Positions 24,618 to 33,667 are shown, counted from the first letter of the stretch. The stretch: DNA of 64,000 nt from JABILX01 sp041648305 (GCA_041648305.1 JBAZPI010000002.1:1-64000), one strand, 5' to 3'. Numbers and translations are program-made. The notes: generated by a model from the sequence alone, not told the origin.

Positions 24618-25376
24618 TCATATTTCATCTTCCATCCTATAAAAAACAGCTTCGTATTCGATAGGCTTGCCTTCTTCGGCTGTTATCCAAGGAACGTCCC
24701 CGTGGGCGTAGTCACTCAATTCTTTTGCTGTTTTGTCCGAGAGTTTGTCGAGGATTTCGTCAATGTGTTTGATGTCGCGGGCAGAGAGAGCTTCGAGGTT
24801 CGGTTTTCGGAGGGGGAGATATTTTTTTTGAGGATATTCAAAAAATTTACTTTTAACGGATTCGATTTCACCTTTTTCCTGCATTTGTTCGACTATTTTC
24901 TTGAAAGCGACAGGAGTTGGACCGTAATGGTTCTTGATGTATTTGGCGCCTATCAATTGTTCTTCAAATTTTTCATAGTAATCAAAGTCGATGAAGTAGA
25001 GAAGTTTGTATATAACCGTCTCCCCTACATTTGACTTGCTACCGACTTTTTCGAGAATGTAGAGAAGGACTTCTTTGAAAAGTTTGACTTTGTTTTGAGG
25101 GACAGAGATTCTAATTTTTTCTTTGGATTTTTTGGGTTTGATAGTTTTTGGATCTTCGAGGAAGACTTCGTATTCTGGAGCGGGGTATTCTTCTATTATG
25201 GTTTGCAGAGGAGTTTTGAAAAGTTGTGCAAGACCTTTGGCTTGGGAGATTGTGAGTTCGCGATTACCTTTTTCGATTTGGATGTATGTCGGGCGGGAGA
25301 TTTTTAGGTGTTTGGCGACTGCGGTCTTTGGTAAGTTAAGGGCTTCGCGGAGAGTTTTGAGGGTGTTTTTAGTCAT
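24618..25376 (-). CDS. XRE HTH-Panacea (SocA-like, DUF4065) protein
   Basis: A 252-residue fusion. Residues 1-62 are an XRE helix-turn-helix (LREALNLPKTAVAKHLKISRPTYIQIEKGNR). Residues about 92-240 are a Panacea/SocA-type domain (KLFKEVLLYILEKVGSKSNVGETVIYKLLYFIDFDYYEKF...GAKYIKNHYGPTPVAF...YAHGDVPW). Panacea domains are antitoxins that neutralise many unrelated toxins, and the HTH form usually represses its own promoter. No intact toxin is adjacent on its downstream side; the 25467 gene upstream or the remnant at 24483 are candidates. Confidence 0.85.
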   Translation of the reverse strand: MTKNTLKTLREALNLPKTAVAKHLKISRPTYIQIEKGNRELTISQAKGLAQLFKTPLQTIIEEYPAPEYEVFLEDPKTIKPKKSKEKIRISVPQNKVKLFKEVLLYILEKVGSKSNVGETVIYKLLYFIDFDYYEKFEEQLIGAKYIKNHYGPTPVAFKKIVEQMQEKGEIESVKSKFFEYPQKKYLPLRKPNLEALSARDIKHIDEILDKLSDKTAKELSDYAHGDVPWITAEEGKPIEYEAVFYRMEDEI

Positions 25377-25404
25377 AGGGAAATTGGCTAAAAGGTCTGG
25401 TTAT

Positions 25405-25433
25405 ATTTTAGCGAGTGTAAAGAAAATTGTCAA
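25405..25433 (-). promoter_or_regulatory. Promoter of the XRE-Panacea gene
   Basis: On the minus strand: a perfect TTGACA (25433-25428), a 17-base spacer and TAAAAT (25410-25405), with a leader of about 22 bases. The short dyad TTTA...TAAA overlapping the spacer and -10 box could be an XRE operator. Confidence 0.7.
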
Positions 25434-25466
25434 TGGGGGCGTAAAAAAGATTGACGGGGGGAGGGG

Positions 25467-25994
25467 TTAGAGTGTTATTAATTCCCTTAAATCTTCTGCG
25501 AATGATTTTCCCCAAAAGTATTTGTCTTTGGCTCTTAAAGTTACGCCTTTCCCTTCTTTTTTGACTCTTGGCAAATATTCTGAAAAATATTTATCAATTT
25601 GATTTTTTCTATCCGCAAAATCATCCATACCAAGTTGTCCTCGAACTCTCGTATCATAAATCGTGAAATTGTTTGGATACAGGACGGTTAATATGGCAGT
25701 TGCCATAGGTAGTCTAAAGCGCCATTTATCCAACAATATTTTCAGTTTGTCTTTATCTGAAGTTTGCTTTGCAATATCTAATGTTAAGCGTTTGCAAATT
25801 TCATTAATATCTTTACTGCCTGATATTTTTAGTAATTTTTTCTTAATTTTGGTCTTGGACCTATTGGCCTTCCAAATAATAATACAAAAAAAATCGGAAG
25901 CTTTTAAAAATCCGTCTTTCTTGAACTTAAGTGGGATGTCTTCAAATAAATATTTCTCTAGGTCGTAGTATTTTGAGTAGTCTGTTTGCATCAT
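25467..25994 (-). CDS. Hypothetical protein of the restriction cassette, 175 residues
   Basis: No named family. It is a Lys-rich, mostly helical soluble protein with a central WRFRLPMATAILTVLYPNNFTIYDTRVRGQLG, which looks like a helix-hairpin-helix/glycosylase-like core followed by YDTR. The C-terminus is KDKYFWGKSFAEDLREL. I recall similar unnamed proteins beside mobile genes. It starts 1 base after the HNH gene and is last of the five-gene minus-strand cassette that begins with the Eco57I-type enzyme at 30064. Confidence 0.6.
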   Translation of the reverse strand: MMQTDYSKYYDLEKYLFEDIPLKFKKDGFLKASDFFCIIIWKANRSKTKIKKKLLKISGSKDINEICKRLTLDIAKQTSDKDKLKILLDKWRFRLPMATAILTVLYPNNFTIYDTRVRGQLGMDDFADRKNQIDKYFSEYLPRVKKEGKGVTLRAKDKYFWGKSFAEDLRELITL

Positions 25995-25995
25995 A

Positions 25996-26553
25996 CTATT
26001 TATTAAATGTTCCCTCTAAACAGAATACTGTCATTTTCCCCTCTTTGCCAATCGTTTTACACAGGTTCTGCATGTTGCACTGCGGGCAAAGGACCAATTT
26101 TAAATTTTCTTTATCGGTCTCTAATGTTTCTTTTTGAGAATGCAATTCGTAAAGTAGTTTAAGGTATTTTCCTTCTGCAATTCTTGGCACGTTATCTTTC
26201 TTTTCATAACCAATCCATTCATATAAACGTTTTCCTCCTTTTGAAGAATTGCATCGTTTGCAAACCCGAATAGTATTATCTGTAATATCAGGTCCTCCGC
26301 ATGAGCGAGGCAGAATATGTTCAACTGTCAGATCTCTTGCTTCTTTGCAATAGATACACTGGTTTGGTTTTTCATTTTCTTTTAACCATTCTCTCACGGT
26401 CGAAGACCACTGAATTTTCCCATCCCTCAACTCCATGAATTTCTGCATTTGAAATCCCCTGCTGTCTATACCAAAACCGGCTGATTTTGAGATCAACTTC
26501 GCATATTGCCAGTAGATCTGATCACGAACTGTGCGGACGGCGGATGGGGGCAT
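25996..26553 (-). CDS. HNH endonuclease
   Basis: A 185-residue protein with a zinc-bound HNH core near residues 66-115: CIYC, LTVEHILPRSCGGPD, TDNTIRVCKRCNSSKGGKRLYEW. The His-Ile-Leu-Pro and the downstream Asn are the nuclease residues and the CxxC pairs hold zinc. A second CPQC lies near the C-terminus. HNH nucleases of this sort act in restriction or homing. It is embedded in the cassette with short spacers on both sides (1 and 6 bases), suggesting it works with, or is controlled like, the Eco57I-type restriction enzyme. Confidence 0.85.
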   Translation of the reverse strand: MPPSAVRTVRDQIYWQYAKLISKSAGFGIDSRGFQMQKFMELRDGKIQWSSTVREWLKENEKPNQCIYCKEARDLTVEHILPRSCGGPDITDNTIRVCKRCNSSKGGKRLYEWIGYEKKDNVPRIAEGKYLKLLYELHSQKETLETDKENLKLVLCPQCNMQNLCKTIGKEGKMTVFCLEGTFNK

Positions 26554-26559
26554 GAGATG

Positions 26560-26931
26560 TTAGATTATTACTTTGTCTTTAATTGCTTGATCTATTAGTT
26601 TTTTGAAATCTTTTTGCGGAATCATTGGACAGAACTGTCCCCAAGTCCATTTCCCTTTTACTCTGCCATTTTTTCCAATTATGTAATATCCAATTCTGTA
26701 TTCGATGTCACCTGTCTTTAATAATTTGTGAACCGTTCCTCCGTCGATTTTGAGTCTTCTAAGTCTTTCAATTACAAAAACTTTTTCTTCTAAATTGTAT
26801 TGAGGCATGAATGTCCAAGCTTCTCTTTCAAAATAATGAAAACCTTTTCGACTGATGTCTTTCATCTTGATTTGCTTTTTCTTCTTGAATTCTAAGTTTT
26901 TGCGGGCGATGAATTGGGAAGAGGTTTCCAT
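26560..26931 (-). CDS. Hypothetical protein of the restriction cassette, 123 residues
   Basis: No family recognised. A basic N-terminal helix (ARKNLEFKKKKQIKMK) is followed by a compact domain with YNLEEKVFVIERLRRLKIDG, GDIEYRIGYYIIGKNGRVKGKWTWGQFCPMIP and a C-terminal helix. The strand-rich, aromatic middle could bind nucleic acid. It sits 6 bases from the HNH gene and 11 from the zinc-ribbon gene, so it is part of the same transcript. Confidence 0.6.
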   Translation of the reverse strand: METSSQFIARKNLEFKKKKQIKMKDISRKGFHYFEREAWTFMPQYNLEEKVFVIERLRRLKIDGGTVHKLLKTGDIEYRIGYYIIGKNGRVKGKWTWGQFCPMIPQKDFKKLIDQAIKDKVII

Positions 26932-26942
26932 AGTTATTTCTT

Positions 26943-27320
26943 TTATAAATATTTTTTTGCTCCATACGAATTAGCTCTACCTGTGAAGTTTGCACTATTT
27001 TTGCATTCTGGGCATACCGCTAGATTACTTTCAATAAAAGTGGGATGTATTCTTATCAATTCTTTGTGTTTATCGAAACATCTGGAACAAAATGGTCCAT
27101 CTTTCGTTTCTTTGTGCCAATAACAATTGTTTTTATAAATATATTCGTCTTTGACTTTGACTTGGTCTTTTAATTTTGCGTTTTCTTCTTTTAGTTTTTC
27201 TATTTCATTCCTCTTCTCAAATAAATCGTCGATTAAATCAAGTATTTTTTGGTATTCTTCTATTTTGCCTGCTTCCTTTAATATTTTTGCTGCATCCTTG
27301 GCTGCATCATATATCCCCAT
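26943..27320 (-). CDS. Coiled-coil zinc-ribbon protein of the restriction cassette
   Basis: A 125-residue protein. Residues about 15-60 are a predicted coiled coil (IDDLFEKRNEIEKLKEENAK), followed by a zinc-binding module with CYWH, PFCSRCFDKHKEL and VCPECKNS. This architecture often serves as a small partner or DNA-binding subunit. A TCTAACC element lies 8 bases before the ATG, so it may have its own start signal inside the cassette. It follows the Eco57I-type gene after 62 bases. Confidence 0.65.
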   Translation of the reverse strand: MGIYDAAKDAAKILKEAGKIEEYQKILDLIDDLFEKRNEIEKLKEENAKLKDQVKVKDEYIYKNNCYWHKETKDGPFCSRCFDKHKELIRIHPTFIESNLAVCPECKNSANFTGRANSYGAKKYL

Positions 27321-27382
27321 ATTTTTTAGGTTAGAATTTTTAGCGTTGTGTTAATTAATGCGCCGTTTTACTTATTTTTTTG

Positions 27383-30064
27383 CTATTGCTCAATTGTTTT
27401 AATTTCTTCATTCGTAAGCCCATATAATTTATAAATTGCCTCGTCAATTTCGCGGTCAAGTTTTTCAATTTCTCGCTGTAGCGAATTATGTTTGTCGGTA
27501 TTGGCGGAAGTTGCTTGCAATTCCTTGTTGAGATCAAGCATTGTTTGCGCTTTCTTGGCAATTTTTTCTTGATCAGCTATTGAACACTGCTTAATCGGCA
27601 GACTTTTCAGCATACTAATTCTTACCTGAGGAAAGATAGTTCCAGATTGTTTCACAATTGATTGATAGAAATATTTAAACAAAGTGGAATTTAGCAATGC
27701 CAAAACATATAAGGATAAATACTTTTTGTTTGTTATGTGCGTACTATGTAAAGTTTGCTCATAATAATAATTTTCGTCATCATAAGTTGCAATTATTTTG
27801 TCTGCCGTTTTTCTTGTTAATATTTTAGGTCTTTCATAGAGTTCTTTATATCTTAACCTTAATCCAAGCCCTTTATCTCCCACTCTAATTCCTTCCTGTT
27901 CTTTCATATATTCTTCTCTGTAATCAACATAATTATTTGAAAATGTTTTTTGATACCGGTTTATATCATTTCCAAAAAGGAGAGGTTTGCAGGATGAATT
28001 GATCTTTTCTTTGTGAAATAATAAATCTTTAATCCTGCCTGCGACAATGCCATCCCTAACCTCGGCAATTTCATCTAATTTTACTGAATTAACATTTATT
28101 TTTGCTAACAAATCACTTGAATTGTCTCCTTGTGAAATAATAAATCTTTTTTCCGTGTCTTTTCGAAAATCACTATTATCTATCTCGCCTACTTTCAAAA
28201 CTTTACCATCTTTGTATTCATGTAAATTACATTTTTTTGTTTTTTTTGTCTTTTCGAAAATCAAAACAACGCTATTTACACTTGCAGCTGCGAATACCTT
28301 CTCTTGTGTAAATAAAATTGCTTTTATTTGTCCTTTTTCTAGAATGTATTCCCTTAATTTTTGAGATTGATTATTGGTCAAAAATTTGTTTGGAATTATA
28401 AAACCCAAAAAACCACCTTCTTTTAGTAAATTTATTGATTTTTCTATAAAAAGCATAAACAGGTCAAATCTTCCTACTGCTGTCTGATACATTTTTTCGT
28501 AAATTCTGCGAAGATCAAAATCTATTCCTGTAATTGCAACATATGGTGGATTGCCTATAATCACATCAAAACCACCTTGATCGAAAACGTCTTTGAATTC
28601 ATCCTCAAAATTAAAAGCCTTTTGCTCTCTGAAATCAGAGCCAAAATATTTTTCCAGCTTTTCTGCGTTTCCTGACACAAGCGAATTACCTGAACTTATA
28701 TTGTGTTGGAGTGTTGGCAGTTTTGTTTTTCGAGATAAAACTTTTAATAAAAGGTTTAGCTGGGCAATTTCTATTGCTTGAGCATCAAGATCAACACCAA
28801 AAATATTTTCTTTCAAAATATCGAATTTGGCAAAAAGCGAAGTTTGCGGATCTTGTTTTGTTAGAGTTTCTAAAACTTTATCGTATGCAGCTGTTAGGAA
28901 AGAACCTGAACCACAAGCAGGATCAAGAACTTTTATTTTTGCTAAATCTTTCGGCTTTGTCTTTTTCAAAACCTCACCCAAAGTTTCTTTGACGATAAAT
29001 TCAACAATATATTTCGGTGTATAATAAATACCTTGTGATTTTCGTGTAGATTTCTGTTTTTCTTCGCTTTTACGACCTTGAACATAACCCAAATACTGCT
29101 CATACATTCCACCCAAGACATCAGCAGAAATAGCAGAAAAATCGTAGCGATAGTTGTCTCTTGTTTCGTATAATCCTTTTATGACTTCGCTAATTGCTTT
29201 ATCGCTTGCCTTCCATTCCTCGCAATAGTGGGGTGCAAAAAGTTTTGAGTTGTAATTTTCATCGAACCAGCGAAAACCGTCAGTCAGCCTTTTATAAATA
29301 TTGTGTTTTTTGCCTTTCGTTTCCCATTCCCTTAGGACTGAAAGTAAGATATTTTGTTCTATTTTTCTGTCTTCGGCAGTGCGTATGAAAATAAGACGGT
29401 CAAGGATTCTTTGCACACCTTCGTCTAATTCTTCATCGGTTAAATTGTTTTGATTTTTGAAATCTTTAGTGAGTAGAACACGCCAAGACATCAAGTCTTC
29501 AAAAAGTTTTTCACCAACTTGTTTTCTTTGGGTAAGCTTACCCCACTTTTGAGCTTCTTTGTCTAATAATTTTTGTTCAAAACTTTCTTTCGACAAAAGC
29601 CAAAGCTGATCAAAACGATCAACATAATCCTGGCACTTGATTTCAATGAAAAGATTTTGAGAAATGCTTTTTGGCGGCATTTCTGCATTAAAAATTTTTA
29701 CACTTTCAAAATCCGTCAAAATCGCCCAAGTAACACTCTTGTTCCAACTATAATTGATTGCTTGTTCGGCCCATTTCCACTCGTCTAAATCAACTTTCAT
29801 CGCTTTGGCTTCCAAAAACATTACCGGAATATTATTAAAGCGAAAAGCCAAATCAACTCTGTCTCCGGAGACATTTTCTTCAGTTGTTACTTCGTTGTCG
29901 GTCGTTAGGTTGCGCATATCCCAGCCCAAGAATTCAAAAAGTGGCTCGATAAATTCATTGCGGGTTTGTGCTTCGTTGTAGGTTTTTATCTTGCCTGCCT
30001 CAGCTATTCGTTGATACTTTTCAACTAGATTAGCAATCTGTTGTTTAGCTTCTTGTTTGGTCAT
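27383..30064 (-). CDS. Eco57I/type IIG-like restriction-modification protein
   Basis: An 893-residue fused restriction-methylation enzyme. Residues 1-about 150 are an HsdR_N-like nuclease domain (TRNEFIEPLFEFLGWD...VDLAFRFNNIPVMFLEAKAMK, a PD-(D/E)XK-type D...E-A-K). A helical spacer is followed by the N6-adenine methyltransferase core: SQGIYYTPKYIVEFI, DPACGSGSFL (motif I) and IIGNPPYVAI (motif IV). The C-terminal part from about 660 (VRDGIVAGRIKDLLF...; SGTIFPQVRISMLKSLPI) is a TaqI/Eco57I target-recognition domain. It would methylate and cut the same site. It leads the five-gene cassette ending at 25467. Confidence 0.92.
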   Translation of the reverse strand: MTKQEAKQQIANLVEKYQRIAEAGKIKTYNEAQTRNEFIEPLFEFLGWDMRNLTTDNEVTTEENVSGDRVDLAFRFNNIPVMFLEAKAMKVDLDEWKWAEQAINYSWNKSVTWAILTDFESVKIFNAEMPPKSISQNLFIEIKCQDYVDRFDQLWLLSKESFEQKLLDKEAQKWGKLTQRKQVGEKLFEDLMSWRVLLTKDFKNQNNLTDEELDEGVQRILDRLIFIRTAEDRKIEQNILLSVLREWETKGKKHNIYKRLTDGFRWFDENYNSKLFAPHYCEEWKASDKAISEVIKGLYETRDNYRYDFSAISADVLGGMYEQYLGYVQGRKSEEKQKSTRKSQGIYYTPKYIVEFIVKETLGEVLKKTKPKDLAKIKVLDPACGSGSFLTAAYDKVLETLTKQDPQTSLFAKFDILKENIFGVDLDAQAIEIAQLNLLLKVLSRKTKLPTLQHNISSGNSLVSGNAEKLEKYFGSDFREQKAFNFEDEFKDVFDQGGFDVIIGNPPYVAITGIDFDLRRIYEKMYQTAVGRFDLFMLFIEKSINLLKEGGFLGFIIPNKFLTNNQSQKLREYILEKGQIKAILFTQEKVFAAASVNSVVLIFEKTKKTKKCNLHEYKDGKVLKVGEIDNSDFRKDTEKRFIISQGDNSSDLLAKINVNSVKLDEIAEVRDGIVAGRIKDLLFHKEKINSSCKPLLFGNDINRYQKTFSNNYVDYREEYMKEQEGIRVGDKGLGLRLRYKELYERPKILTRKTADKIIATYDDENYYYEQTLHSTHITNKKYLSLYVLALLNSTLFKYFYQSIVKQSGTIFPQVRISMLKSLPIKQCSIADQEKIAKKAQTMLDLNKELQATSANTDKHNSLQREIEKLDREIDEAIYKLYGLTNEEIKTIEQ

Positions 30065-30180
30065 GATTTTTATTTAACGATTGTTATTGTATTTCATTTC
30101 GCTTTATAAATGAATTGTTTTTGGAGCAACGATAGGGGGCGGATTAAGCACTATGTCTGTGCTCCTTATGAAAATTGAAA

Positions 30181-30399
30181 TCATTTTTTCTTGCTATGTA
30201 TTTTTCTATGCTTCGATTCAGTAACGATCATAATATTCTTTTTAGTTGTTTTCCCACCTTCCGAAACTTTTCTTGGATGGTGAGCCACTTTCCCTTCTAG
30301 TAATTTTCCGTCCTTGTAACCTTTTTGTTTTAGAACTTTTTTTAGTTTTGTTTGGGAACGCTCTTTTTTAACTTGGGCTTTTGTTGGTTTGTTTGACAT
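30181..30399 (-). CDS. Small HNH-like protein
   Basis: A 72-residue, very basic protein. The C-terminal half reads KVAHHPRKVSEGGKTTKKNI, then MIVTESKHRKIHSKKK, the ordering of a minimal HNH/His-Me finger: a His pair, GGxTTxxN, and a closing H...H. No zinc cysteines are present. It could be a phage-type nicking or homing endonuclease, or a nuclease-derived DNA-binding protein. It lies between the ATPase-TOPRIM gene and the restriction cassette. Confidence 0.55.
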   Translation of the reverse strand: MSNKPTKAQVKKERSQTKLKKVLKQKGYKDGKLLEGKVAHHPRKVSEGGKTTKKNIMIVTESKHRKIHSKKK

Positions 30400-30475
30400 A
30401 TATTTTTATTGATTAAGAATTGGATTTTTTTCTTTTGGCGAGAGAAAGAGGTGGGATTTTGCGAGCCTAAACTCC

Positions 30476-32107
30476 TTATGCAATTGTTTGTGCTTTTGTT
30501 TCTGCGGTTACTTTTGAAGACGGTTTAACTGCACGTTGTTTTCTGTTTTGCGTGTTTTCAAAGATAGTTTTTTTTAGTTCTGTGTACGTTTCTGTGTCTG
30601 GAGTGATTAGTTTGCCTAGTGCCGACTTAAAATCCTTTTTCTTCTTATTTTTGCTTATGTTGCATAGTTCCATCACTTTCTTGCTTTTCTTTTCTACATC
30701 CTCTGTTTTAATGTTGGTGATTTTCTTGTTGTAATCTTCTTCCTTGAGACCTCTATAGTATTTTTTAAGTATTTCAAAGTCATATAAGTAGTTCTCAATT
30801 TCGCGTCTTTTTAACATTCTGTGGAATGTTTTTTCTGCCAGAAATGTTGCTCTTTCATCTTCTTTAAGTTCGTCTCTATCTCTTAAGAGTAGCAACTCTG
30901 TTTCAGAAAATGCTTTGGATAGTACTGATATCGCTAGTGATGCGTTTTGTGTAACAACTCTACCGCCTCCGCTAGAAACAAAAAGGACATCGTGAAATTC
31001 TTGTTCAAAGATAGTGTTGTAAATTAGGGCATCTAATCCAGCTTCTTCTCCGGAACTTGCTGGGGTAGCTTTACCTTCGCAGTAAACGATTTTTCTGGGT
31101 GCAACGAGTTCCGCGAGATCTTCAAGTGCCGTTTTAAAAATTCGTTCCCAATTAGCTCTTGTTCTTCTCATTGGTTTGATTATTGCCCTTTTATCAAAAT
31201 TATTGTTAGAAAAATCTAGGATAATGCTATCTTCTTTCAATTGATCTTGTAATGCTCTAAGAAAACCTAAGCTATGTGTTGCAACCCAGAGTTGGCAGTT
31301 TGGTGGAATAAGGTTTGTAATTTCAATGAGTAATTTTCTTTGTATTGCTGTGTTTAAATGAAGCTCGGGTTCATCTATGCAAAAAATTGTATCATCAAAT
31401 TCTTTTGTTCTTACAATTAGGTCGATTACAATGTCCACTACTTCTTTTTCGCCAGATGATAAATTTTCATACGGAAAACCTTTTGATTTCCCTTTTTGGA
31501 AGTAGAGCTGTCCACGCCCCTCTGCGATATCTCCAAGATCTGAGATTTTAATTTTTAGTATTTTCCCAAGTATTCGATTTATTTTTCCAAGATATTGGTT
31601 GAACACATCTTTATACAAAGCTTTACTTTTTTTTGTTTCTTGCCACACTTGGTTTAGAAGTCGTTCATAGTTTTCTTGTAACCTAGCATCGATTGCTGAC
31701 ATTGTATGTGGTCTTTTGTTATCTTCGAGGATGTCGGGTTGTTTTCTGAGTGAATCGACGTTTAGAGTTGCTGAAAAACGGTATGAAGATCTTATGTAAA
31801 AGCTTTTTTTGTTGAATTGGACTGTCCCGTCTGGCTTAGTAATTTTTATAGCATCATTTCTATTGTATTGATTGGAGTTTTGAGCTTCGTCTTGAGAGTA
31901 GTGATTTTTGGAGAAATAATTTGGATTTGCCTGTGCTGTATTATTCTTGTAGTTTTTGGTGATTTCTTCGAATGCGTCAAAAACACAGCTTTTACCGCTG
32001 CCATTTGGTCCAACAAGTGCAACTATTTTTGCTGTTGATGTTCCTAGATTTACCGTTAGGTTGGTAAATCTTTTGAAATGTTTTAGGGAAATTGTAGCTA
32101 TTTGCAT
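30476..32107 (-). CDS. OLD/PARIS-like ATPase-TOPRIM fusion
   Basis: A 543-residue protein. The first about 310 residues are an ABC/RecF-type ATPase: Walker A GPNGSGKS, signature LSSGEKEVVDIV, Walker B FCIDEPELHLN and THSLGF. The rest is TOPRIM-like, with IVYCEGKATP (metal Glu) and LLLRDRDE (DxD), then RREIENYLYDFEI as in DUF4435 proteins. The order matches OLD nucleases and the PARIS pair AriA-AriB, but in one chain and without a separate helicase or nuclease gene. It is probably an anti-phage effector. A TATAAT near 32137 is its likely -10 box. Confidence 0.8.
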   Translation of the reverse strand: MQIATISLKHFKRFTNLTVNLGTSTAKIVALVGPNGSGKSCVFDAFEEITKNYKNNTAQANPNYFSKNHYSQDEAQNSNQYNRNDAIKITKPDGTVQFNKKSFYIRSSYRFSATLNVDSLRKQPDILEDNKRPHTMSAIDARLQENYERLLNQVWQETKKSKALYKDVFNQYLGKINRILGKILKIKISDLGDIAEGRGQLYFQKGKSKGFPYENLSSGEKEVVDIVIDLIVRTKEFDDTIFCIDEPELHLNTAIQRKLLIEITNLIPPNCQLWVATHSLGFLRALQDQLKEDSIILDFSNNNFDKRAIIKPMRRTRANWERIFKTALEDLAELVAPRKIVYCEGKATPASSGEEAGLDALIYNTIFEQEFHDVLFVSSGGGRVVTQNASLAISVLSKAFSETELLLLRDRDELKEDERATFLAEKTFHRMLKRREIENYLYDFEILKKYYRGLKEEDYNKKITNIKTEDVEKKSKKVMELCNISKNKKKKDFKSALGKLITPDTETYTELKKTIFENTQNRKQRAVKPSSKVTAETKAQTIA

Positions 32108-32522
32108 TTTATGTATTTCATTGCCTGGGAATTATAGCAGTTTATGCTTTTTGGTAAAGCCCGTTTCCCCTCTATAAAAAAGAAAATCAAATTCATTTTC
32201 TCTCTAAAAAGTTGACCGAAGGGCAAAAGAGAAAAATGTATTTACGCTGGCTCATGTTTATACGAAAGTCTTATATTTTCAACTTCCAATATCTTACTCC
32301 AGCAGGGATTTCCTCGCCTTTTTGGTGGATTAGCGCGTCTAAAACAATGAGAACCTGTCAGATTTTTCGAGGTGGTTGGATTAGAATAATTTGACTAGAT
32401 TTGAACGCCTTTGATAGGGTTCAGTTGCTCGGAGTCCCGATACTCATATCGGGATACTCTGCGCCCCGAAGAAGAGTTAAGTATCGCAAAATACAAACTC
32501 TTTTTTGCGATCTTAACTTGGT
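32108..32522. other. Gene-free gap with decayed sequence and inverted repeats
   Basis: No intact gene. A minus-strand frame near 32269-32345 reads VLDALIHQKGEEIPAGVRYW and stops, the look of a decayed gene end. At 32434-32461 is a hairpin TCCCGATA-CTCA-TATCGGGA. At 32476-32517 is a strong stem, GTTAAG-ATCGCAAAA against TTTTGCGAT-CTTAAC with an 11-base loop; it sits just past the stop of the DUF4143 gene but lacks a T run. Confidence 0.5.
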
Positions 32523-33662
32523 TCATGCCCCAGATGAGAGGAATTTTTCAAAATTCTCATTGTGGATGAGTTCGACTGTGGACTGCTTGTAATTGTCTGT
32601 AAAGGATGATGGCGGGTGAAATTTTTGTTTTTTCCATTTGAACTCAAAAGCATGGATTTTCCCGCTTTCTTCCTCGATATAATCCAATTCTTGCTGATTA
32701 TGAGTACGCCAGAAATATTTATTAAAGTCCTTGTTCTTATTACAATTATTTTTAATTCTTTCATTGATTAAAAAATTTTCCCAAAGAGCGCCAGTGTCCT
32801 GCCTCAAATCAAGAGCGTTAAAATTATTGATTAATGCATTTCTAACACCTGTGTCCCAAAAATATATTTTTCTTAACTTTTTGAGTTCGTTTCTTATATT
32901 TCTGCTAAATGGCGACAGCCTGTGAATAATAAATGCCTGTTCCAGTATTTGGATGTAGTTTGATATTGTATTTTTATCGACACCAACTATTTGACTCAGC
33001 TCGTTATACGAAACTTCATTGCCAATCTGCAATGCTAAAGCTTGCAACAGTTTTTCCAGCATTTCCGGATTTTGAATGTTTTGAAAGGCGAGAATGTCTT
33101 TGTATAGATAACTGCTGGTTATGTTTTTCACAATTTCTTTTTCCTCTTCTCCTGAACTTAGAACCACTTCCGGGTACATACCGTAGACAATTCTTCTTTC
33201 AAGATGACGCTTTGATTCTAAGTCTGAAGCGTAGTATTTCCTTAGTTCGTTATATGAAATCGGGTATAGATGAAATTCAAATTTTCTGCCCGTAAGCGGT
33301 TCTATAATTTTGTTTGAAAGTTCAAAAGACGATGAGCCGGTGGCCACTATCTGTAGTTCGGGGAAGTTATCAACCATCAATTTGAGTGTTAGCCCGATAT
33401 TCCTAACACGCTGCGCTTCATCCAAAACAACAAGTTTATTATTCCCTAAAAAGGCTTTGATTTCCGTTGAGGTTTTATCGGTTAATGCATTCCGAATATC
33501 GAGTTCATCACAGTTTAAGTAGATGGACTGTTTGGGATATTTTTTCAGGAGATCTTTCACGAGGGTCGTTTTGCCTACCTGCCTGGCCCCGTATATGATA
33601 ATAACTTTCTTTTTGAAAAGTTTGGCCTGAATTCTCTTCTCTATTTCTCTAGAAATCATCAT
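32523..33662 (-). CDS. AAA_14/DUF4143 ATPase (second copy)
   Basis: A 379-residue homologue of the protein at 17343. Walker A is GARQVGKTT, Walker B LVVLDEAQ, sensor ATGSSSFELS, then SYLYKDILAFQNIQN and the DUF4143 part with KIYFWDTGVRNALI and HNQQELDYIEEESGKIHAFEFKW (nuclease-like ELD...EFK). It is the first minus-strand gene at the right end of the island. A 34-base dyad covers its promoter, which suggests tight, probably self, repression. The two homologues differ much in sequence, so they are not a recent duplication. Confidence 0.85.
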   Translation of the reverse strand: MMISREIEKRIQAKLFKKKVIIIYGARQVGKTTLVKDLLKKYPKQSIYLNCDELDIRNALTDKTSTEIKAFLGNNKLVVLDEAQRVRNIGLTLKLMVDNFPELQIVATGSSSFELSNKIIEPLTGRKFEFHLYPISYNELRKYYASDLESKRHLERRIVYGMYPEVVLSSGEEEKEIVKNITSSYLYKDILAFQNIQNPEMLEKLLQALALQIGNEVSYNELSQIVGVDKNTISNYIQILEQAFIIHRLSPFSRNIRNELKKLRKIYFWDTGVRNALINNFNALDLRQDTGALWENFLINERIKNNCNKNKDFNKYFWRTHNQQELDYIEEESGKIHAFEFKWKKQKFHPPSSFTDNYKQSTVELIHNENFEKFLSSGA

Positions 33663-33667
33663 GTTAA

